This document shows positions 43,641 to 50,733 of a stretch of DNA of 64,000 bases, piece after piece (within the stretch, counting starts at the first letter, position 1; each line of letters starts with the position of its first letter). Below the pieces are notes generated by a model. That model was not told where the DNA came from. It saw nothing but the letters and a program-made list of their open reading frames with translations, and did not search any database. The translations under genes were made by a program, and so were the position numbers. Origin of the DNA: Hyalangium ruber (GTDB lineage: Bacteria; Myxococcota; Myxococcia; Myxococcales; Myxococcaceae); contig NZ_JAXIVS010000010.1 of NCBI RefSeq assembly GCF_034259325.1, positions 62,001 to 126,000 on the forward strand. Direction: 5' to 3'.

Positions 43641-44881
43641 CGCGCACCCGACTGCTGCTGGCCGCGCTGGCACCGCTCGCCTTCGGCGCGTGCGCGGAGA
43701 GCACCTCCACCGGGCCGCTGGAGGTGCCGGAGCTGGAGTACGGCTCGGACACGGCCTGGCCCGCTCCCGAGTCGCTGCCTCCGGTGGGTCCCGCCGGGCG
43801 CCTCGTCATCACCAACAGCCTGGATGACACGCTCAGCCTGCTGGACCTGGACACGATGGGCTCGGCGAGCTGGGGGGAGCTGGCGCGCATCCCCGTGGGG
43901 CTCAACCCCGTGGAGCTGGAGGGGCCGCACCACACCGCCGCCTCTCCCGACGGCGCCTTCTATTACGTGGGCATCTCCAACTACGTGCCGGGCGGAGGCT
44001 CGGGCCCCCACGGCGCGCACGGCGCCGGCACGGCGGATGGCTACTGCCTCAAGATGGATGCGCGCACCAACCGGCTCGTGGGCTCGGTGCGCGTGGACCG
44101 CAACCCCGGCGACGTCATCCTCAGCAAGGACGGGCGCACGCTGTACCAGACGCACTTCGACCTGCTGAAGATCGCCGACGCGGCCCGGCGTGGCGTCACC
44201 GACGAGCGCCAGATGGACTCGCGCCTGGCCATCCTCGACGCGGAGACGATGACCCGCAAGGCCATGGTGCCGGTGTGCCCCGCGCCTCACGCGGTGCGCC
44301 TGTCGCCAGATTCTCGCCGCGCGTACATCGCCTGCTGGTCCGACGAGGTGGCCGTGGTGAACCTGGAGGATCCGAGCTACCCGGTGACCCGCGTGGACGT
44401 GGCCATCAACGCCGGCTCCGCCGTCACGCCCCGGCACGAGCCCTACGCGCTCACGGTGTCGCCCACCACGGGCGCGGTGTGGGTCAGCTCGCTGGCCAGC
44501 CACTCGGTGCAGTACATCGACCCCGTGACGCTCACGGCGGATCCGACGCGGACCGTCATCCTGGATGGCTCGCCGATGTTCGGCACCTTCACCGCGGACG
44601 GGCGCATCCTTTATATGCCGTACCAAAGTGTCGAGGCGATCGCGGTCATCGACGCGGCCACGGGCACCAAGAGCGACATTCCGCTGGCGCCCAGCGGCTG
44701 CATCAACGTCCACCAGGTGGAGCTGACACCGGACGAGCGCCACGGGCTCGTCGTCTGCGAGGGAGACCACGTGGGCCCCGGCACGCTGCACGTGGTGGAC
44801 CTGGCCGAGCGCACGGTGGTGAAGACGGTGCGGGTGGGCCTCTATCCGGACTCGGTCGCCATCCTCCGGGGGACGCCATGA
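43637..44881 (+). CDS. YncE-like beta-propeller lipoprotein
   Basis: A 414-residue lipoprotein (lipobox GAC at about residue 19). The mature part has YncE/lactonase-like blades: NSLDDTLSLLDLDT, HHTAASPDGAFYYVG, VILSKDGRTLY, VRLSPDSRRAYIACW and so on. Such propellers bind partners or redox proteins and are often encoded beside cytochromes. Its start overlaps the previous stop (ATGA) and its stop overlaps the next start (ATGA at 44878-44881). A likely role is docking for the cytochrome; the ligand is not known. Confidence 0.85.
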   Translation: MTRTRLLLAALAPLAFGACAESTSTGPLEVPELEYGSDTAWPAPESLPPVGPAGRLVITNSLDDTLSLLDLDTMGSASWGELARIPVGLNPVELEGPHHTAASPDGAFYYVGISNYVPGGGSGPHGAHGAGTADGYCLKMDARTNRLVGSVRVDRNPGDVILSKDGRTLYQTHFDLLKIADAARRGVTDERQMDSRLAILDAETMTRKAMVPVCPAPHAVRLSPDSRRAYIACWSDEVAVVNLEDPSYPVTRVDVAINAGSAVTPRHEPYALTVSPTTGAVWVSSLASHSVQYIDPVTLTADPTRTVILDGSPMFGTFTADGRILYMPYQSVEAIAVIDAATGTKSDIPLAPSGCINVHQVELTPDERHGLVVCEGDHVGPGTLHVVDLAERTVVKTVRVGLYPDSVAILRGTP

Positions 44882-45582
44882 GGTGGGGACTGCTGGTAGC
44901 GGGGCTGTGGGTCGCGGGCTGTGGCGGTAGCGGTGCCACCCCGGCGGCGGACTACGGCGAGGAGCTGTTCCAGGACTCGCGCCTGTCCGAGAGCCAGTTC
45001 AACAGCTTCTCGTGCGCCACGTGCCACGCGACCACGGCCACGCCGGAGCCCGGTCGCATGAACGCGGGCTACGCGCTCCACAACGTGGCCTCGCGCCCGA
45101 ACTGGTGGGGCGGCTACGAGACGCGGCTGCTGGACGCGGTGAACTTCTGCTACGTGAACTTCATGCGCGGGGTGACGCCGCTGGCGCCCGAGGACCCCAA
45201 GTCGCGCGCCCTCTACGAGTACCTGGTGCGCCTCAGCCCGGACCCGGAGGCGGCCGCCCTGCCCCTCACCGTGGTGAAGGACATCACGGACGTGCCGAGG
45301 GGAGACATCGGGCGCGGCGGTGAGGTGTACCGAGCAGCCTGCCAGACGTGTCACGGCGAGCTGCACACGGGCAAGGGGCGGATCGCCGCGAACGCCTCCG
45401 TGCTGCCCGAGGTGGTGGGCGACTACGACGCGCTCTTCCCGGGCGTGCCCAAGCAGCTCGTCGTCATCGAGAAGGTGCGGCACGGGCAGTTCTTCGGCGT
45501 GGGAGGCAACATGCCGCCCTACAGCCGAGAGGCCCTGTCGGACGCGGACCTGGGCGCGCTGCTCACGTACCTGGGGCTGTAA
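44878..45582 (+). CDS. Dihaem c-type cytochrome lipoprotein
   Basis: A 234-residue protein with a lipoprotein signal (Cys15 in WVAGCGG). Two haem-binding motifs are present: CATCH at residues 46-50 and CQTCH at 155-159. Candidate axial Met lie in GRMNAGYAL (first domain) and in NMPPY (second). It is the last gene of the operon and is translationally coupled to the propeller gene. It would carry electrons in the periplasm or at the outer membrane. The electron donor and acceptor are not evident here. A stable hairpin follows at 45594-45632. Confidence 0.9.
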   Translation: MRWGLLVAGLWVAGCGGSGATPAADYGEELFQDSRLSESQFNSFSCATCHATTATPEPGRMNAGYALHNVASRPNWWGGYETRLLDAVNFCYVNFMRGVTPLAPEDPKSRALYEYLVRLSPDPEAAALPLTVVKDITDVPRGDIGRGGEVYRAACQTCHGELHTGKGRIAANASVLPEVVGDYDALFPGVPKQLVVIEKVRHGQFFGVGGNMPPYSREALSDADLGALLTYLGL

Positions 45583-45593
45583 AGCGTCGGACC

Positions 45594-45632
45594 GTGGACT
45601 CCCAGCCCTCCGGGGGGCTGGGAACCGTCCAC
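45594..45632 (+). terminator. Long hairpin after the cytochrome gene
   Basis: The outer stem GTGGAC (45594-45599) pairs with GTCCAC (45627-45632); the inner stem CCCAGCCC (45601-45608) pairs with GGGCTGGG (45615-45622). No T-run follows, so it could be a Rho-assisted stop or a stabilising 3' end. Confidence 0.5.
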
Positions 45633-45654
45633 GATCGGACCTAACTTGCACGCC

Positions 45655-46461
45655 ATGAGCCTGCGCTCGCCCATGCAGCTCACGCTCTTTGAAGTGCCGG
45701 GGGCCTCCCGCCCTGTGCCGGAGCGCTCCCGGTCTCCCCGGCCCCCGGCCGCTCCCTCTCCAACCGAGCGCTCGGTGCCCGCCCGGGCCGAGGCCCTGCC
45801 CCGCGCCGCCGGGCTGGCGCACCAGCTCTCGGAGCACCTGGGCCTGCCGGTCCACCTCACCCTCACGGACAACCGCGCCACCCTGGTCAGCTTCCGCCGC
45901 CGGCCCGAGGGGGTGCGGGTACGCGTACACCACCTGTTCCTCGACGCGCCCGAGGCCGTGGTGCGCGCCATGGCCGCCTTCGTGGGCCGGGACGAGGCCC
46001 GGGCCCGCGCCGTGCTGGAGGCCTACGCTGGCGAGCAGCGCTCCCGCGTGCGGCGCACCCGCAAGCCGGGCGCTCCGCTGAAGGCCCGGGGCCAGTGCTT
46101 CGACCTGCGAGCCCTCTACGAGCACCTGAACGCCACGTACTTCGAGGGCCACATCCAGGCGGACATCGGCTGGGCGCGCCGGCCCGGGAACAAGCGCCGG
46201 AAGACGATCCGCCTGGGGGTGTACGACGCGCGGCTGCGGGAGATCCGCGTCCACCCCGCGCTGGACCAGCCCCACGTGCCCGCTTTCGTGGTGGAGGCCG
46301 TCATCTTCCACGCCATGCTGCACCAGCTCTTCCCCGAGGCGCCGGACGGCAGCCACCCCTCGCACTCTCCGGAGTTCCTCGAGCGCGAACGTGCCTTCCC
46401 CCTGCTCGACTCCGCCCGGCGGTGGCAGCGCGAGCACCTGCGCACCCTCCTCCGTGGGTAG
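45655..46461 (+). CDS. SprT-like protein lacking the catalytic Glu
   Basis: A 268-residue protein, start ATG 45655 (a TTG at 45646 is possible). Residues 145-268 resemble the SprT metalloprotease domain: ALYEHLNATYFEGHI, the metal-binding helix IFHAMLHQLFP and the third ligand in HPSHSPEF (His237). In place of HExxH the motif reads HAMLH: His219, Ala220, His223. The two His and third ligand are kept, but the catalytic Glu is Ala (codon GCC at 46312). The N-terminal 140 residues are Pro- and Arg-rich. It probably binds metal or DNA without protease activity. It is either a genuine pseudoenzyme or a single-base assembly or sequencing error. Confidence 0.75.
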   Translation: MSLRSPMQLTLFEVPGASRPVPERSRSPRPPAAPSPTERSVPARAEALPRAAGLAHQLSEHLGLPVHLTLTDNRATLVSFRRRPEGVRVRVHHLFLDAPEAVVRAMAAFVGRDEARARAVLEAYAGEQRSRVRRTRKPGAPLKARGQCFDLRALYEHLNATYFEGHIQADIGWARRPGNKRRKTIRLGVYDARLREIRVHPALDQPHVPAFVVEAVIFHAMLHQLFPEAPDGSHPSHSPEFLERERAFPLLDSARRWQREHLRTLLRG

Positions 46462-46577
46462 GCCCGAGCCTGGTCTTTCCTCTGGGTGAAGAAACCCCAG
46501 ACAGCAAGGAACTTCTCGTCACGAACCGACTTCAGGGGTTGGCTCCAGGCACCGGGCCGCTGCATGCTCCGGGGTGC

Positions 46578-46985
46578 ATGCGTTACTTCAGCGTGAACGA
46601 AGCGAGCCGGCTGATCCCTCTGCTGAACCAGACCTTCGAGAAGGTGCGCCCCTGGGTGGAGCGGGCGCAGCAGCTCGGCGAAGAGCTGGCGTCGCTGCGG
46701 AGCCAGGGCACGCGCGACGCGCACACCGAGGTGCTCCGCGAGCAGCATGACGGGCTCATCGAGCGGATCCGCGCGGAGCTGCGGCAGCTCCAGGACATGG
46801 GCATCGAGGTGAAAGCAGCCGACGGGCTGGTGGACTTCCGCGCCCAGCTCGGAGGACGGACCGTGTACCTGTGCTGGCGCTACGGCGAGAGCGCCATCGC
46901 CCACTGGCACGAGCTGGAGACGGGCTTCGCGGGACGCCAGCGCATCGAGGACCCGGAGGTATTCGCTCCCACCTACCTGAGCTGA
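46578..46985 (+). CDS. DUF2203 family protein
   Basis: A 135-residue cytoplasmic protein with the family opening MRYFSVNEASRLIPLLNQTF, a Glu/Arg-rich helical middle, and the beta-rich end VDFRAQLGGRTVYLCWRYGE followed by HWHELETGFAGRQ. DUF2203 is widespread and has no established function. The start ATG 46578 fits the conserved N-terminus. It lies 116 bases after the SprT-like gene in the same direction and is convergent with the coiled-coil gene. Confidence 0.88.
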   Translation: MRYFSVNEASRLIPLLNQTFEKVRPWVERAQQLGEELASLRSQGTRDAHTEVLREQHDGLIERIRAELRQLQDMGIEVKAADGLVDFRAQLGGRTVYLCWRYGESAIAHWHELETGFAGRQRIEDPEVFAPTYLS

Positions 46986-47000
46986 CGCCGAGGGCCGCCG

Positions 47001-47606
47001 TCAGGACGAGGAGAGCCCCTTGCGCAGCAGCACCAGCTTGTTGCGCGCCGAGAGGATCTGCTGGCGCAGCGACTCGGCCTGGCGGCCGATGTCCGAGAAG
47101 TCCTGCTCATCGGCGAGCTGCGTGACCGCCTGGGCCTCGTCGGCCACCTGTCCCATGCGCTCATGGAGGACATCCAAGCTGCCGGAGAGCTCGGTGTTCT
47201 GCTCAGGAGTCTTGGCCTCGGCGCGCTTGGTGGCGAAGTCCTGCATGCGCTGGTTGAGCTCGGCGGCGCTCTGGCCCAGGGCGCCGTAGCGCTCAAGCAC
47301 GGACTTGAAGGTCTCGGCGCGCTGTTGGAGTTCCTGGGCGCGGGCGTTGACGGCCTCGGCCTGGGTGTGTTGCCGCTCGCGAGCGGAGGACACGGCGTTG
47401 ACGAGGGCGCTCACGCTCTCGTTGAGGACGCGGTCCTGCTCGGCCACGTCGCGGAGCAGCTTGGAGGCGCGCTCCAGGCTCTTCTCGGAGTTCAGCGGGG
47501 CCTTGCGCAGCTGGTCCGCCAGGGACTCGAAGCGGCGCAGTTGATCCTCCAGGGCCTCGGCGGCGGTGGTCAGCTCGGACGCGGGCGGCTTGTCGCGCTT
47601 GCTCAT
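47001..47606 (-). CDS. Coiled-coil protein
   Basis: A 201-residue protein composed almost entirely of alpha-helix with heptads of Leu, Ala, Glu and Gln, and no signal peptide, membrane segment or enzyme motif. Segments such as LLRDVAEQDRVLNESVSALV and LSARNKLVLLRKGL are typical coiled coils. It could be a cytoskeleton-like or scaffolding protein. ATG 47606 is the start because upstream sequence does not continue the heptad pattern. It diverges from the SitA-like toxin gene 101 bases away. Confidence 0.7.
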   Translation of the reverse strand: MSKRDKPPASELTTAAEALEDQLRRFESLADQLRKAPLNSEKSLERASKLLRDVAEQDRVLNESVSALVNAVSSARERQHTQAEAVNARAQELQQRAETFKSVLERYGALGQSAAELNQRMQDFATKRAEAKTPEQNTELSGSLDVLHERMGQVADEAQAVTQLADEQDFSDIGRQAESLRQQILSARNKLVLLRKGLSSS

Positions 47607-47707
47607 GGGGCAGGCACCATGGCACGGCCGGGGCGGGTTGCCACGCCTGGAGATAGGAGAAGATGCTCGGAGCGTCTCCCATGGACATCTCCCACGGAGG
47701 GCGGCGC

Positions 47708-49060
47708 ATGACAGCACAATTGACCCTTTCCATCTTGCTCCTGGTCATCTCCACGGCGTGCAGCACACCACGCGTGGTACGCCTCGACACGGGACGAGAC
47801 GCCCCCCTCATCCACACCCCTCGCACGGACGAAGCTGCTGCGGTGGAAATGGAGGAGGTGGATTTCACCCAGGCCCTCGCGAAAGAGGCCCGGCAGTGGA
47901 GGCCCCCACCCAACCCCGAGCGAGCCGCCCGGGAACTCTTCGACGTCCCGCCGCGCAGTGGCTGGTACGGCTACACCCAGCGCCACGGGGTCGTGCCCTT
48001 GAGCGAACAGCCTTCCACTTCGCAATGGGCCCAGGTGGACGTGGCGCTGACGCAGGAATACGTGCGGTGGTGCGAGGCCACGAGCAAGCCTCGGGACTGC
48101 CTGAGGCTGCTGCTCAACAGCCCCGTGCTCAACGGAGATGGCCGCTATGCCCTCGCCATGTCCTTCGCCATGGAAGAGGTGCTGCCCGAGATGATGGCCG
48201 CCTTCAAGGACATGGCCGACCCCCAGACGATCAAGGCCGCCATCCTCTGGACGATGACCGTCTACGCCGCGATGTGGCTGGCGCCCGAACCCGTGTTCTC
48301 CAAGGGGCTGGCGACGGTCGTGACGGCCAGCTTCATCTGCTACATCGGCGTGGACACGTTCTGGACACTCATCCAGGGCTGGAGGCGACTGGTCGAAGCC
48401 GCCGACCATGCCACCTCGCTGTCGGCTCTCCGCGCGACGGGTGAGCGGTACGGCAAGGTGATGGGGCAGAACGCCGCGCGGGCCTTCGCGCTTCTCCTCA
48501 CTGCGGCCATCGGTCAGACGGCCTCCAGTTTCTCGGCCAAGGTGCCTACGCTGCCAGGCTCGGCCCAGGCGTCAGTGGCGGGTGCGGCACAGACACGAAT
48601 CCGACTGACCGCCGTGGCGCAGGTGGAGACCGTGGCTGTGTCTCCCCATGCGGTCACGATGGCCCTTGCCCCCGACGCGGTCGCCGCCACGGAAGAAAGC
48701 CTGCGCGGCACAGCTTCCGGCCCGGTGGAGAAGGAAGGCCCGTGGCACCACATCGCCACCGACAAATGGGCAGATGCCACCCACAGCGGAGGCCCATGGA
48801 CACCAAAGTTCCAGAGAATCTTCGATCGGGCGGGTATGTCCCTGAACGATCCTGCCAACCAAGTCCGCATCCACGGACACAGAGGCCCCCACCCACAGGA
48901 GTACCACGAGCGGATCTACGAGCGACTGGAGGAAGCAACCAAGGGCTGTGGCAGCATCCAACAGTGTCGAAAGGCGCTGACGGCGGAACTCCACCGGCTG
49001 GCGAAGCAGATCTCGACCGAAGGCACCACGCTCAACAAGCTGGTGACCCGGAGCCAGTGA
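47708..49060 (+). CDS. SitA-family polymorphic lipoprotein toxin with AHH nuclease tip
   Basis: A 450-residue lipoprotein, ATG 47708 with GGAGG nine bases upstream. The lipobox is STAC; the following RVVRLDTGRDAPLIHTPR matches the leader of Myxococcus SitA toxins. Residues 170-270 contain hydrophobic segments of the conserved delivery region. Residues 347-450 form the variable toxin tip: WHHIATDK, SGGPWTPKFQRIF, GHRGPHPQEYHERI, an AHH-type (HNH-like) nuclease pattern with His at each expected site. SitA toxins are passed between kin cells by outer-membrane exchange and kill cells lacking the immunity protein. The next gene is the expected immunity. Confidence 0.88.
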   Translation: MTAQLTLSILLLVISTACSTPRVVRLDTGRDAPLIHTPRTDEAAAVEMEEVDFTQALAKEARQWRPPPNPERAARELFDVPPRSGWYGYTQRHGVVPLSEQPSTSQWAQVDVALTQEYVRWCEATSKPRDCLRLLLNSPVLNGDGRYALAMSFAMEEVLPEMMAAFKDMADPQTIKAAILWTMTVYAAMWLAPEPVFSKGLATVVTASFICYIGVDTFWTLIQGWRRLVEAADHATSLSALRATGERYGKVMGQNAARAFALLLTAAIGQTASSFSAKVPTLPGSAQASVAGAAQTRIRLTAVAQVETVAVSPHAVTMALAPDAVAATEESLRGTASGPVEKEGPWHHIATDKWADATHSGGPWTPKFQRIFDRAGMSLNDPANQVRIHGHRGPHPQEYHERIYERLEEATKGCGSIQQCRKALTAELHRLAKQISTEGTTLNKLVTRSQ

Positions 49061-49075
49061 CCCCAGGTGGCCAGC

Positions 49076-49645
49076 ATGGCGATGAAATACTTCAAGCTCT
49101 CCCAGGACGTTGACCGCGCTGGCGGGTGGGATCTGGGCAACCCCACGGACCCACAGGGCCGGGAGGTGGAAGACCCGTGGAGGTTCCGGGAGGGCATGCC
49201 GGTTGCGCCCCCGGGGATTTTGAAGATCCCCATCGGCCGTCCGGGCAAAGCCCTCGACTTCACGCTCGCGGGATTCAGCCTCCCAGTCGTTCACGCCAAG
49301 GTCGCTTCCCTTTTCATGGAGCTGGCTCCTGGCGATGTTCAGCTTCTGCCGGTGGACATCCCAGGGCAGCCGGATCAGTTCTGCCTCCTCGTGGCCACAC
49401 GGCTCATCCGGTGCATCGATGACACGGCCTCCGAGGAGGTGGAGTATTGGACGCCAGAAGATGGGCGACCGGAGAAGGTCGGACAGTATCGGGACGTCTA
49501 CGGTATGCGGATCGACCCCGCGAAGGTGAGCGACGCCAAGGTCTTCCGTACCTGGGGCTGGACCGTGGCACTGATCGTCTCGGAGCAGGTCAAGGAAGCC
49601 CTGGAGCGCATCGGGACCACGGGGGCGAAGTTCAAGCAGGTGTAG
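49076..49645 (+). CDS. Imm11-type (DUF1629) immunity protein
   Basis: A 189-residue protein starting 15 bases after the toxin stop (ATG 49076; ATG 49082 and GTG 49067 are alternatives). It opens MKYFKLSQDV... GGWDLGNPTD and contains GKALDFTLAGFSLPVVHAKVASLF, the pattern of Imm11/DUF1629 proteins commonly paired with SitA toxins. The protein is soluble. It would bind and neutralise the AHH nuclease of the preceding gene. The pairing is by position and family. Confidence 0.82.
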   Translation: MAMKYFKLSQDVDRAGGWDLGNPTDPQGREVEDPWRFREGMPVAPPGILKIPIGRPGKALDFTLAGFSLPVVHAKVASLFMELAPGDVQLLPVDIPGQPDQFCLLVATRLIRCIDDTASEEVEYWTPEDGRPEKVGQYRDVYGMRIDPAKVSDAKVFRTWGWTVALIVSEQVKEALERIGTTGAKFKQV

Positions 49646-49750
49646 CTAGGCGACCTGTTCTCGGAGCCCTGCCCACCGCCCGAGCCCAAGCGGCCCTGGC
49701 TCGCCTGCTCGCCGCAAGGGCATTCCAGGTACGCGGGGACTGCCTAGTTT

Positions 49751-49776
49751 TCCTCGGGGCACACATGCCCTGAGGA
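49751..49776 (+). promoter_or_regulatory. Hairpin overlapping the ribosome binding site of the H1-like gene
   Basis: TCCTCGGGGCA (49751-49761) pairs with TGCCCTGAGGA (49766-49776): an eleven-base stem with one G-U pair and a CACA loop. The 3' arm covers part of the Shine-Dalgarno sequence GAGGAGG (49772-49778) that serves ATG 49789. It might control translation, or simply terminate the immunity transcript, but it lacks a T-run. Confidence 0.4.
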
Positions 49777-49788
49777 GGAAGCAAGGGA

Positions 49789-50547
49789 ATGCCCAGGAGC
49801 TATAGCTTCGACCACTACACGGCAGTGAAGCCGGACACGAGCAAGCTTGGCACGGCGGACGACCGTCAGACGCCGGTCAAGAGCGAGACGCCCATGCCCG
49901 AGCAGGAGGGGATTCATTACGGGCAACGCCACGCGGAGACGATCGCCCGGTTCCAGGCGCGACACCTGGAGCGGGAGACCGAGCACCGGCTGGAAGAGGA
50001 GGCATCGCAGCTGGATGACGCGCCTCCGGACAACGTGAGCCTGTCACGGGATGAGGACTCCGAGCCCGTGGAGGCTCAGGTGGCCGAGGAAGAGCCGCCC
50101 TCGATGGAGGCCGCCACGGTGGAGGAGCCCTCGGAAGCTTCCGAGCCCCAGCAGGTGGACACCGAGCAACCCCCGATGGAGGCCGCGGCGGAGGAGAAGC
50201 GTCTGGAGTCCTCCGAGACCGTGACCCCGGAAGCCGCGCCCGTCGCGGTGCGAAAGCCGGTCCGGAAGCGTCCCGCCCAGCGAAAGACGGCCACGCGCGC
50301 GGGCGCGAAGAAGCGCGCGGAGCCGAAGCGGGCGCAGTCCACCTCCAAGGCCAAACCGGGCAAAGTCACCAAGCGAGCAGCCGTCGCCAAGAAGCCCACC
50401 GCGTCGCGAACCCCGAGCAAGGTCACCCGTGGCGCCAAGCAGGTCGCCCGCACGGGAGCGGCACGCACGGCCCGTCAGGCCAAACCCACCACCGCCAAGG
50501 CAAAACCCAAGCAGGGTGCCACACGGCGACCGACGAAACGGCGCTAG
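49789..50547 (+). CDS. Histone H1-like basic protein
   Basis: A 252-residue protein. Residues 1-70 contain a mixed helix-rich start (RHAETIARFQARHLERETEHRLEEEASQ). Residues 75-150 are acidic with repeated Glu and Pro. Residues 150-252 are Lys/Arg/Ala/Thr-rich with KKPTASRTPSK and AKPKQGATRRPTKRR, the composition of bacterial H1-like/AlgP nucleoid proteins. It should bind DNA or RNA by its tail. The N-terminal segment is not a known domain. The gene is preceded by a stem overlapping its ribosome site. Confidence 0.7.
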   Translation: MPRSYSFDHYTAVKPDTSKLGTADDRQTPVKSETPMPEQEGIHYGQRHAETIARFQARHLERETEHRLEEEASQLDDAPPDNVSLSRDEDSEPVEAQVAEEEPPSMEAATVEEPSEASEPQQVDTEQPPMEAAAEEKRLESSETVTPEAAPVAVRKPVRKRPAQRKTATRAGAKKRAEPKRAQSTSKAKPGKVTKRAAVAKKPTASRTPSKVTRGAKQVARTGAARTARQAKPTTAKAKPKQGATRRPTKRR

Positions 50548-50733
50548 CCCCACAGCCGTGCCCTCTCACCCAAGAGGGCGCACGGCACGACAGTGACACT
50601 TCGTGCGGGTCAGGCAGGTCGTTCAGTCAACCTGACAGATTGGCCTCACAGCTTCCAACCTGCCTCTGCCCAAGTGTCCACTAAGCGCTATACTCGCACC
50701 CCGGCCAGGGACTCCACACCCAGCGGGGACGCC

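Noticed and set aside
47708-49645. Prophage remnant or transposon as carrier of the toxin locus.
   Set aside because: No integrase, transposase, terminal repeats or phage gene is visible nearby. Polymorphic toxin loci often stand alone.
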